Positions 13,193 to 23,993 of a DNA stretch of 64,000 nt are shown one piece after another (position 1 is the first letter of the stretch; the number at the start of each line of letters is the position of its first letter). The notes under the pieces are model-generated. The model worked only from the letters and a program-made list of their open reading frames with translations, made no database searches and was not told the origin of the DNA. Source of the stretch: Phialocephala subalpina (lineage: Eukaryota > Ascomycota > Leotiomycetes > Helotiales > Mollisiaceae); assembly GCA_900073065.1 (NCBI GenBank), contig FJOG01000021.1:875528-939527 (forward strand), written 5' to 3'. Made by a program: the position numbers and the translations under genes.

Positions 13193-14094
13193 TGNNNNNN
13201 NNNNNNNNNNNNNNNNNNNNNNNNNNNNNNNNNNNNNNNNNNNNNNNNNNNNNNNNNNNNNNNNNNNNNNNNNNNNNNNNNNNNNNNNNNNNNNNNNNNN
13301 NNNNNNNNNNNNNNNNNNNNNNNNNNNNNNNNNNNNNNNNNNNNNNNNNNNNNNNNNNNNNNNNNNNNNNNNNNNNNNNNNNNNNNNNNNNNNNNNNNNN
13401 NNNNNNNNNNNNNNNNNNNNNNNNNNNNNNNNNNNNNNNNNNNNNNNNNNNNNNNNNNNNNNNNNNNNNNNNNNNNNNNNNNNNNNNNNNNNNNNNNNNN
13501 NNNNNNNNNNNNNNNNNNNNNNNNNNNNNNNNNNNNNNNNNNNNNNNNNNNNNNNNNNNNNNNNNNNNNNNNNNNNNNNNNNNNNNNNNNNNNNNNNNNN
13601 NNNNNNNNNNNNNNNNNNNNNNNNNNNNNNNNNNNNNNNNNNNNNNNNNNNNNNNNNNNNNNNNNNNNNNNNNNNNNNNNNNNNNNNNNNNNNNNNNNNN
13701 NNNNNNNNNNNNNNNNNNNNNNNNNNNNNNNNNNNNNNNNNNNNNNNNNNNNNNNNNNNNNNNNNNNNNNNNNNNNNNNNNNNNNNNNNNNNNNNNNNNN
13801 NNNNNNNNNNNNNNNNNNNNNNNNNNNNNNNNNNNNNNNNNNNNNNNNNNNNNNNNNNNNNNNNNNNTCAGTTGAGGACTCGTAATCTGTGATGATAGTC
13901 TCAATGCGATGGGGAAATTGTAGCATGTTGGCATGAAGCCGCATCATCAGTTACGCATCGTTTCACTAGGCGGTTTGGCCTAAGTCCGATGTTCCAGCAA
14001 AAGCACTATATCAAGCAGACATTTCCACTTAGCTAGACAAACAGATTTGACATCAATACTATACATTTTGCCCTAACCACTGCCGCAACTAATA
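13193..14094 (+). repeat. 5' LTR of the copia element (contains the assembly gap)
   Basis: The visible part, 13868-14094, aligns end to end with 19835-20061. With the TG at 13193-13194 it is 229 bases, two short of the 231-bp 3' LTR. By hand alignment the two LTRs differ at about 21 places, all transitions, and nearly all are C-to-T or G-to-A in the 3' copy. Confidence 0.85.
13195..13867. other. assembly gap (673 N)
   Basis: Run of N placed four bases from the start of the 5' LTR by comparison with the other LTR. Comparing the two LTRs suggests that only two bases are missing here, so the gap size is probably an artefact. Confidence 0.95.
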
Positions 14095-14110
14095 GTTATT
14101 AGCACCATCA
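14095..14110 (+). other. candidate primer-binding site
   Basis: GTTATTAGCACCATC immediately follows the 5' LTR, where a tRNA would prime reverse transcription. It resembles an anticodon-arm half-tRNA primer as used by copia elements, but RIP has probably altered it and I cannot name the tRNA. Confidence 0.35.
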
Positions 14111-17100
14111 CTCATTCTGGGTTTCCACTCATCAATTACTTGATCTTTAAGCCCACTGCGCTATCCACCATTCGGTATTTCCATTCAAATCTCCCTCGAA
14201 AACGTATAAACAGCGTTACTAGTTGCTAAAACGCCTTAACCGCTATCACCAACTTTACTAGCGTAACCCTACTATACTTCGTTGTAAGACACACTCCTCA
14301 CTAATTGCCAATATCCAAAGAAACGTGATTATCCTAATCGATGAGACAAACTGGGACGATTTCCTGGAATCCACCAAAGCCATTACTATAAAGGAAAACA
14401 TCTGGAAATACATGGACTTTAAAGTATCTACAAAAGAAATTCCGGTCTTAGACCATAACGAGCCAATTAAGCTAAAACCCTCGGAATTCCATGTCTCAAT
14501 CCTAATCCCAGCAATTAGTGATATAGTAGCAACTACACGACCTACCAAATACTTAGATCTTAACGAAAACGAGAGAAAAGCCATGCGTCAAAAGATAAGT
14601 AATTACAACTACCGGAAGAAACTCTAAGACAATCAACGTTTAACTCTTAGCGGTATGCGAAAGCACATCTATAATACTATCGACAGAAACAATTGAATAT
14701 ACTGCGAAAACTATAAAGACCCATATAAAATGATACTTAACCTACAACAAAAGTTTGCCCCTACGAAACAAGCACGGGAACAACAAATCACTACTTCATA
14801 GAATCGGTTAACTACAACTACTAAGAACTCAACAAATATAAATACGACCCTTAAGCAATAGCGTACTATCTACGACAAAAAGAAAAAATTAAGCACTTTA
14901 ATATAACCAGTAATCGACCTCACTATAAATTCTTAAACTCAATTCGAGATATTACACCCGACTTTACTAATCTCGAGCTTTTTAAACTATTAGACGAAAA
15001 TAGACTACCCTTTACTAATTTCAAAACGCTCCTTCGCAAATATTATAATTAAAGGCGCTACAACGTAAAACTAGCACGCGGACGACACAATGCTTTTACT
15101 GCAACTCAAGACCAAGACGACTCTCCTCAATCGGCAATACTCAACGATCGAGACGCCTCAAAAAACCCATAAGTCCTTATATTTACGGAGACCTCCACCG
15201 GTACGAAAACTGCCTATATATTATCGACGCGAAGCAACTTAAAGAGTAGAAGCCAAATTCGGAAAAGTAGAGGCTAATCGAAGAAGCGTACGAAAACAAT
15301 CGAAAAATTACTAGAAAAGTTAAATTTCTTTGCAAACGGAATAATAAAACGGCAAATAACAACAGTAACGCTAATAATAACTCTAAAACAAATAAAAGCA
15401 AACCACTACTCCCAATCGACGCGAATCCGGGGAGAGGTTATATTGTTTATAGTGCTGGCACTTCGAGCGTAAATATCAACGAGAATTTTAACGATTTTCT
15501 CGGGATAGAGAAACCTACTACCGAGCCAATAGATACACGGTTTTCTACTAAGTTCGACACTAACAAACTAAGCGAACTAATCACTACGTCGTTTTCTGCC
15601 ACTTTTAATAAACTCGAAAATATTACAATTCCAACCGATGTGATACTCTAATACTCTCTTTATGCGGTATTCCCAATCACACAACGCGACTACGAGCTTA
15701 AAAACAGTTTTATTTTAAACTTTAAATCAACGATTTATATTTGCAATAACTATAAACGATTTAACGCTTATCGGCCCGCAAGGATTAACGAAGTAATTTA
15801 TACCGGCAATAAAGAAGTAACTATTTTAAAATACGGCACTATTACTATTATCACAGAGTGCCTTAATTTCCCTCGTAGTAAGCCTATTACGTTTAAGAAC
15901 GTGGCTTATTATCCTAATTTCCAGATTAATATTATCTCTCTATAATACTTAATACGCCAAAGAATTTATTAGGATACGAAGCACTTAATTCTTAAAAAGA
16001 ATAAATACATAATCTACTATACTCCCTTCCGCTATAAGCAATATACACTCGAGTACAATCCTTTAAATCACGAACAAATTGTTAACGCGGCTTAAAATTC
16101 TCATAAACCTTTCAACCAAACTATAAGTATTACTAAAGACTAATATAAACGTCTTAAACACCTCTATTACGAAGCAATCAACCACCTCGAAACGAGTACT
16201 CGCGGAGCCAAGGTTATCACGAAACACGATCGAAGCTATATTTGCGAGACTTATAGACTCGAAAACGCTAAAGAGATTATCTTTAGACGTTTTTATACTC
16301 GTAGTAACCGACCATTTTATACTCTTTGCATAAATTGAGTTTATATAACAAAAAGACTCAACGATAAAAGCAAAATAATGTATACGCATTGTAATTTTTA
16401 TTATATGCACTTTGTTTTTGCGTTACTCGATCTCAAATAATCTATTATCGTAATTACTTTCAAACGATTAATTAAATATATCAAAAGAAAATAGGGATTT
16501 ACGGTTATAATCATTAAAATAAACGAATAAACCGGATTTGAAGAGCAATAAACTACATTAATTTAAGATGAAAAAGGGATTAAAATACAAAAGATAATAC
16601 TTAATACTTATAACTAAAACGGTCCTACGGAACGTACTAGGGAAGTAATTATTAACCGGTCGAAAGTTATAAGGATTAGCACCAAATTACCTACTCATTT
16701 ACACCCGTATATCACGATATTAATTGGCTACTTTTTGAATAAATTATTTACGCGATAATTAGACTAAAAAATACTACTCGATTTCCTTTAATAATACCTA
16801 AGAATCAAAGACTTAGAGCCAATTATTGCTCATTTACGAGCTTACGGTTATAAAGCGTTTTCGCTGAAAAAAAACATTTTAAAACTCGATAAATTGAAAG
16901 TACGTACTTAAATTAACTAATTGATTAGTTACAAAAAAACGAATATTTTCCTCATATAAATTCCACTCTTACGACGAGTAATTACTACGCGCGACGTTAC
17001 GTTCGATAAATCTTCTTTTTATGACCCAAAAGACGAGATTACTCTCACGGAAATCGAGATATTACAACTAGTTGAGATCATAAAGCTAATAGATATTGTC

Positions 17101-17114
17101 ACGGCTTATACTCG

Positions 17115-17260
17115 CATGAGTAGAACCACGTGATCAGCTGCCTAGCGTAGGCGGTGTAGCACGGCAGAATAGTCTGATATTATCGAGACCTATTCTCGAG
17201 CTCTCCTCTTCTCCTCTTTAGCTTAGTTTGGTCAATAGAACCCACCTTACAGCAATCTCT
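17115..17260 (+). other. GC-normal segment inside the RIP-damaged element
   Basis: Roughly 17115-17260 has balanced composition (TGAGTAGAACCACGTGATC... ...CCCACCTTACA) in the middle of AT-shifted pol sequence. It breaks the frame between integrase and reverse transcriptase. It starts with TG and ends in CA, so it may be a solo LTR or small insertion that arrived after RIP. No clear target duplication was found. Confidence 0.35.
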
Positions 17261-19818
17261 ATTGTGCCAAGGACCGGAGTCGTGACAGATATTCTCGAGG
17301 TCGATTACAACGATTTCATCTTAGAGCCTCTTAAAGTAAGAGCAGAATACGAACGTTCGATCGACGCTCCCGGTAATACTATCGTTATTAAAGACACCTC
17401 TAAAATACAGTAATTTCAATAGCTCAAAACTCCAAAATTTACACTAAAACCTACGTAATTGCCGGTTGCAACCAATGTTCCCGACGTTTCGATATTACAA
17501 CCATCACCTATTTCTAAACCAAATCAACCCTCACAAAATAGTCTTACCAAACGCATACACACGCTAAATAATCTCACTATCGACCTTAGTAACGGTCCAT
17601 CGAACGACTCACTCACTACGAAAATATCGGCATCCCGTAATACAACTCAATTTACCGCATTATTTGCCGCATTCACCTACCCCAAAGAAACCGACTCAAC
17701 TAATCTCAATAGAGCTTCTACAAAAGCATATACAAACAAAGAAACGCGTACGCAAGCAAATAGAACGTCTCCACTTCATACAACGACTTCAACACGCGTT
17801 AACTTTCCATATTACTATTATCTAAGCAACTAATCAAACACATCGGCGTCTACACAAAACCGAACTCCCTCTAGCGCCAAAGAACGTCTACGATCTCAAA
17901 CGATACCCTTACCTTATTAGCTTTCAGGCCGCCATACTACAAAAATACGCTAAATTAATCGAGAAAAGCACGTTCGAAATAGCCGATAAAATAGCATTAA
18001 AACTAATTAATTTATTACTTATATAAGTACTCACTTACAAATTTAATACAAACGATTACCTCCTCAAATACAAAGCACGACTAATTGCTAAAGGAGATCT
18101 ATAATAGTACAAACCTAAAGAAACCTACGCGGTAATACTAATAACTCGAGTTTTTCGAGTTTTAATAGTAATCGCTATTTACTTCGATTTAAAAATGGAA
18201 TAATTCGACGCTATTAATACTTTCGGCCAAATACAAATTAACGAGTTAATCTACACTAATTTCCCCGATAAATACAAAATCTCTAACAAAAAACTCAAAC
18301 TCAATATAACTCTTTATAGCTTAATGCGATTACCAATTCTTTAATTTAACGATATTTCCGCTAAATGCCAAACTTTTAGTTTAAAGCTTATACCCGAATA
18401 CTCTTATCTCTTCGTTAACGATAAGCTTATAGTCTTCTTTTACGTCGACGATATTTGTATCCTATATCACTAACGAGATTAATAAACTTACGAAGAATTT
18501 CGATCGAAGCTAATAGCGGTATATAAGATAAGAGAACTAAAGGAGTTAAAGTAATTCTTTAGTATACAAGTCGTAAAAGACAAGATAGCGCGCAAAATTT
18601 GGCTTTATTAAAACGCGTATATCGACAAAATAATTAAACGATTTAAAAAACTATCTACGAAGAAAGTACTTAAAATTCCCATCGACCTTACGAGAATCTT
18701 CGTTCGAAATTAAAAACAAGCTACTCCTACGGAAATCAAGGCCTACCAACAAATCTGCGGCTTCGAGACTTACTCGACTACGATCTCCCGACTAAATACA
18801 ATATATGCCACCTTATTACTAGTAACGTTTTATACAAACCCAACACTTAAACACCAACAAACTACCAACGACTTATTAAACTACTTCGAGAATACGAAAT
18901 ACTTAGCTCTTAAACTCGGGGGTATACGCGCATTTACTCTAACTCCAACGATAAGCTCGGTCGTAGATCTCTAGAGAACTATAAGTAACGCCTCTTTAAC
19001 TGACGACCCCGATACTCGCAAAAGCACTAGAAGATATATCTTCTAATTATTCGGTAATACAATCGATTGGAAAAGCGGTCGGTAAAATACGGTCTTTACG
19101 TCTATAACGAAAGCAAAGTTTAAAGTTTTCGCTTTAGTCTGCACGTGACTATTATAGTGGCACAAGTTCTTTAGCGCTATTAACTTAAATCTTTCTAACG
19201 ACGAAATAATCTATTGCGATAACCTACAAATTGTTCGTTTTATAATAAAAGACTCTCCGAAGTTTATCACAAAACTACGATACGTCGATATCCATTAACA
19301 CTAATTGCGCGAGTAAACAAAAAACGGAGCTATTAACGTCAAATAGATCGACACCAATAAAATGATCGCAGACGGTTTCATTAAAGCCCTACCACGCCAA
19401 AAGTACGAATCTTTCCTTAAACACTTTAATTTTATCGATATCAAGTACTTAATTAACCCTTAAAAACTTATCGTCGACTTAATTCAAATAATCATTGCAA
19501 TTGCCACTACTTCACTATAATGAAATATATTTCCGGGCAATTTAACATTACCTATTTCGATTATAATATCTAATGCATTCTCGATACGCTCGACGCGTAC
19601 TTCTATTATATTCCGATTTTCATTCACTTTCGCGTTTTAATATTAAATTATTATTATTTTCGAAGCTACGCGATTTCCTTGATATTCTCTTTAAATATAA
19701 ACTATATTCGTAACATTATAATCTTCACTCTTTTAATCATTTAACTTATTTCTTTCTTAAGCGTTGTTTTTACAGCTCTTAAACACTCTCTTAAGTTTAA
19801 AAAGACCAACAAATTAAC

Positions 19819-19830
19819 CTTCCTAGGGGG
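19819..19830 (+). other. polypurine tract of the copia element
   Basis: CTTCCTAGGGGG directly precedes the TG of the 3' LTR, the normal position of the plus-strand primer. Only the last six bases are purine-rich. Confidence 0.5.
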
Positions 19831-20061
19831 TGTGTTAATTAAGGACTCGTAATTTGTGATAATAATCTCAATGCGATAAAGAAATTGTAGTATATTAGCA
19901 TGAAGCCGCATCATCAGTTACGCATCGTTTCACTAAACGGTTTGGCCTAAGTCCGATGTTCCAGCAAAAGCACTATATCAAATAGACATTTCCACTTAGC
20001 TAGACAAACAAATTTAATATCAATACCATACATTTTGCCCTAACCACTGCCGCAACTGATA
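19831..20061 (+). repeat. 3' LTR of the copia element
   Basis: 231 bp from TGTGTTAATT to CTGATA, matching the 5' LTR. The usual terminal CA reads TA in both copies, possibly from RIP. Confidence 0.88.
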
Positions 20062-20066
20062 CATTG
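20062..20066 (+). repeat. target-site duplication CATTG, right copy
   Basis: Second copy of the CATTG found at 13188-13192; it belongs to the HeLo reading frame. Confidence 0.85.
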
Positions 20067-20817
20067 GCTAAATATGAGCTGACAGCGCTCGCACAGCTCT
20101 TCCAGTCCTTATCCGAACAACTTTCTTCAATGATATTTAGCGTGCGGAGATCTGAGATAACTTCTATCTCTTGCCGAATCAAAAGACCTCTCAGAATGCT
20201 GGTCCCGGGTGATGTTGTGATTTGATAAAGTCCATCAAGTAATTCTTTCAGGTTGCCAATTAGTTTGATGAACTTGCTGTTGTCGCGAACGGCCCATCGA
20301 GTCTTGGTAATCAGACCGGCTCTCTCGTGAAAGCTTGAAACCCGCTTCTGAAACTGGGCGAACGGAGGGTTTTCGAACAAAGAATGGCAAATTACGCTTC
20401 CATCTATCGTCGTTGTCGAGATTGGTTGCTTGTCGGAGACCTTCTCGAGGCCATATTTCGATCGTAGGGCGTCGGCATCATGAAAAATTTTCTGAATGCT
20501 CGCAAGGATTCGATCAATCAATTCGTGAGTCTCTGGCTCGTCTAGCAACTTGTCGCGGTCCTGGTCTGACCGGAGAATGCCCACAGCCTCGCCCCATATC
20601 ATCAGCCGTCGTTTCTCAATGCTGAGCTTGACAATTAGCAGCTCATAGTCTAGGCCAAGGTTGCAGCCCACCTCAATGAGGTCAAAGCACTGTATACATA
20701 AGGAGAAGAGGCTGGCTAAAGCAACAGCGCCAATAGTCAAACTAATAGGCTCGACTGGAACCATGGTAGCGTGCGATGTTAAGCAGGTGTGGTGATCATA
20801 TTCGAGCGAGCTACATG

Positions 20818-20828
20818 TATATATATTT
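20818..20828 (-). promoter_or_regulatory. TATA-like box of the HeLo gene
   Basis: AAATATATATAC on the minus strand about 55 bases before the ATG at 20764. Confidence 0.4.
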
Positions 20829-20845
20829 GGGAGGGAAAAAAGCAA

Positions 20846-21768
20846 AAAGGGAAATGTCTGCGCCTCGGATAGTAAAGGCCAGCTGAGCGGCCACCCTCTT
20901 AGCGACGTTTATTAGAACGAATCATATCAAAAATACGAACCTGCAAGGCGTTATACTTGCTCCGGTGCCGCCACCGACCTGGCACACAGCCCCCCGGTGA
21001 CTTGCTAGTAACTTATGCGGAGGTCGACCCTCGATCGCGACGAGGACGCGGCCCGGTGCGCTGTCCGGGCCCCCGCGACTATGGGGTCGGATTCCACGTC
21101 AGATTTCTGGCTGACTACCTGCGGATCTCCTACCACGGGCTAAAAAGCAAAGATAAATTATAAGAAAATTTGAGAAATAAGAGGCGTAGCATATAGGTGT
21201 CTGAAATGGAGATTAGAGATAGCTTGGTAGTTGGTTGGAGAGAGTAGACATGAATCATGGACAGCGGCGGGAAAGCATTTATAGCGAACAGTAGCAAATT
21301 CCTTCTCGAATAAGACATCCAGGCCCTATTACCGTGGGCAATGACCCATGATATAACGTAAATCTGATTTTATAAGGGTTCGGTTTGGAATCCTTGGGAG
21401 CACTTGACAAAAATGATATGACGAGTCGCTAAGCCAGCCTCATTGGTTAAGTCATTGGGACATCAAAGATGCGGGTCCTGCATTGCTCAGGGACTGCTCA
21501 TGGACTGCCCAGGTTGCTCAGACAGCTCACCTGAGCTGAGTGAACCGAGGGTCAGCTGAGGGTGATTAGCGCCTGAGTTGAAGCGGTCAGGCTTACTAAC
21601 TAATTTTGGGAGAAAGAAGAAAAAAGTCGTGTGCGACTACTGTACTACAATAGACCTATCTTTGAGCCAACGGTGTTACTTAAACAACCCTCCCGTCCAT
21701 ATAGCTGTTGCTGGAATGTGGTAATTTTGCACGAGGCTGCCGTACAAGACTTGACTTCGATAACGTCC
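20846..21768. other. intergenic, with GCTCA-rich patch
   Basis: No gene recognised. The stretch near 20980-21090 is GC-rich. From 21480 to 21570 the motif TGCTCA/AGCTCA and its complement TGAGC recur several times, giving hairpin potential. Confidence 0.45.
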
Positions 21769-23664
21769 ATGGCGCCAAGATATGAACAGCTTCCATTAGA
21801 ACTGTGGGAAAACATCTTAGGTCCGGCTGAGAATTTTCAGTCTTTCGGTCAACATTCGTTTGAAGAAAAGTTACGCGATTCCTTAGACAGACCGAATATA
21901 GAAAAACTATTGCAAACACTGAGCACCCAGAAAACCATTACCCAAGTAAGTCAACAAGAGTTGACTAGTGGGTCCAACCATGGATATGGCATTAATCTCG
22001 GAGATGGCCATAATCAAGAGCGTGTGAATCCGGTAGTTCAGCAGTCAAGAAATTGCTTGACAATTTTGAACAACTGGTGGTCATGGGGGATAGACAGTAT
22101 CCTTCCGAGCTTGTTCTGCCTCGCGGCTATCATCATTCTTCTTGCCGTTATCCACGAAAAGCCGCTATTATCATGGAGGTTCCCCATTGCACCCAACGAC
22201 TCCACCCTCGCTACAATGTCCAAAGCTAGCCTGATGCTCTCTGTCGCTGCTTGCATCAGTCGAATGAAGTGGCTTTACTTCAAGCATGGCACCCATCGAC
22301 CGAACGATTTGCAACTCTTTGACCAGGCGAGCCGAGGGCCTTTGGGTGCTTTAGAGCTCCTGGCCGGGATTCTTGGTGGGCGTTCGAGGGCTTCGCAGGC
22401 GGCCATGTGGGGATCAGTCATAACAATTGTCGCACTCGCAGTTGACCCCTTTGCTCAGCAGATCCTTTCTTTTCCGTCGAGACAGACGTCGTTGAGCCTA
22501 GGGTCTGCTTCAATCAAGGCGACTCAGATTTACGATTCGGGCAATCCGGGGGGTGTCACGGATCCCGAAGGTACGTTTCCTAGCTCAATCATACCGTGTG
22601 ATTGCTTTTCGTCATCTTATTGGGGATGGGATCTACTTCCAGTCGTTATCAAGTCAGCGACATTCATCAATCTCTGACCCAAAATTCAGGAAAGAACGTT
22701 GACATATCCATGCAAGGAGCTATCATGAACGGCATGTACTCACTGGAATCTCCCGTCAATTTCAACTGCCAAATCGCAAATTGCACATGGCCTACATTTT
22801 ACAGTCTCGGTATCTGCAGCACCTGCACAAACGTCACCAATATAGTGAATAATTCATGCGTTTCAGGCAACCATGCTAGCACAAGGTGTAGCTACACTAT
22901 GCCTAGCGGGTTTCTGTTAATGGGAGGTCGGACTACCAGCTCTGGCGGCGGATCTTGGACCAGTCTCAACGCGACTGCTAGGACCGACACACTGGGTACA
23001 ATATCAATATCACCAACACCATTGTGGAGCTTGCGACCGTCAGGATAGGCTAGGAAGCTGCGACCAACACCACCGGAAGCACGGAGAAGCCGGAGGCGCT
23101 CGAGTGCTCCTTGATCTGGTGTGCAAAGGGTACCACGACACCACCGTGTCTAATGGACTCATCAACACGTCGAGCATCTCCGAGTTCTCGCTTCGGTCGC
23201 CTTCTGAAGTGTATGACTGGAATGAACGTTAATACAATCCGTTCAGCGTTGACGATGAGAGTTTTAACAGCAACTGTACCTTCACGGTCAACCTTAACAC
23301 AATCGCCAACTTCGTTGCAACGTTCTTCACCACGTCCAACCAAGACGCCACTGCCAGGGCGCTCTGGACAAGTCCAAACATCTCGCAGACCATGAGGAAC
23401 TTTACAACCAGCATGACGAACAACATCCGCGAAGACGGAAATGCAACCAACACCGAAGGTACGGCGGCCCAAGTGGAAACATATATCCGCGTCTTATGAG
23501 CGTGGCTAACACTCCCCGTGATTGTAGTTTTAGCTGGTCTAGCTCTCGTCGCCAGTATGATCCTGAGTTCAACGAATGGTATAAGACTTTATAAGTCGAG
23601 CAGTTTGGTTCTATTCTTCTCGCAGCTGAAAGGTTGGGAGGGAGTTATTGTAGAAGGGCAATAG
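21769..23664 (+). pseudogene. DUF3176 membrane protein, decayed
   Basis: The N-terminal half matches the fungal DUF3176 layout: LPSLFCLAAIIILLAVIHE (membrane segment), PLLSWRFPI, an AACISRMKWLYF helix, LQLFDQASRGPLGALELL and ITIVALAVDPFAQQIL. After a 119-nt intron (22571-22689) comes the Cys-containing extracellular part (CQIANCTWPTFYSLGICSTC). Then the gene breaks. The frame shifts near 22990, a TAG stands at 23051, the frame shifts again near 23130, and stops follow at 23230-23232 (TAA) and 23497-23499 (TGA where Trp is expected before the last membrane segment, WLTLPVIVVLAGLALVASMI). Family ends (LYKSSSLVLFF) are still readable to 23664. The stops fit CAG/CAA/TGG transitions. Function of the family is unknown. 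An upstream ATG at 21631 is in frame, but the one at 21769 looks more natural. Confidence 0.8.
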
Positions 23665-23993
23665 TCTCAGAGTGAGAAAGGCCCAACTGTAGGTCACTTC
23701 TTTTCAGCCAGTGAGCTGGACTAATTCAGTAATAGTCGCACAGAGTAATCAGTCATACGTAGAATAAGCCTGTAAATGGAGTGGGCAAAAAGGATGCTTG
23801 ATTATTGTTGGAGAGCGGAAAGCCCCTTATGTCAGGCTTTTAGAATGGAAATCTATCAATACATCGATTTCTACCCTCATCCCACAATCCCCCCTTCGCA
23901 TAGTCTTGCCGGTCGTTCGTCTCAAGATGATCACGAATCCTTGTTCTCTACCTGCGCGTATATCGCTTCCACCGAATTATGTTAGAGGATCCA
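23665..23993. other. intergenic
   Basis: 329 bases between two convergent gene ends. I see nothing gene-like. Confidence 0.5.

Larger units (their letters stand above)
13193..20061 (+). mobile_element. Ty1/copia LTR retrotransposon, RIP-damaged
   Basis: About 6.2 kb of real sequence plus an N gap. LTRs of 231 bp flank one gag-pol frame that can be followed on the plus strand. In order: a gag-like start at 14325; a protease region with STIYICNN near 15720, in which the catalytic Asp of the usual DSG appears as AAC (Asn) at 15718-15720; integrase around 16100-17100 with NGPTERTREV; reverse transcriptase from about 17870 with the copia YVDD box at 18441-18452; and RNase H to about 19460. The frame stays open over long stretches except for many TAA/TAG codons where the family has Trp or Gln. 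That is the expected result of RIP, not of random decay. The copia order (integrase before reverse transcriptase) is clear. The element is dead and sits inside the HeLo gene. Confidence 0.9.
12161..20764 (-). pseudogene. HeLo-domain gene split by a copia retrotransposon
   Basis: The N-terminal part (20764 down to about 20067) has the features of a HeLo domain, the alpha-helical effector domain of HET-S and fungal cell-death proteins: a hydrophobic start (EPISLTIGAVALASLFSLC), FDLIEVG, and long helices ending in SCASAVSSYLAN. The frame then meets the 3' LTR of the retrotransposon. The continuation is found beyond the element, from 13192 downwards, in the same phase once one copy of the 5-bp duplication is counted. 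A 50-nt intron (12913-12962) follows. The downstream half is unfamiliar, with no amyloid motif that I can name. A second lesion is a TGA at 12500-12502 in otherwise open frame, which could be a CGA-to-TGA transition. TATA-like sequence lies about 55 bases upstream of the ATG at 20764. The original role was probably in incompatibility or regulated cell death. As it stands, the gene is broken. Confidence 0.82.

Noticed and set aside
13129..13947. Long open frames across 13129-13947 on both strands
   Set aside because: They exist only because runs of N carry no stop codons.
20957..21163. 68-codon GC-rich open frame upstream of the HeLo gene
   Set aside because: Length is explained by high GC; no motif or start context.
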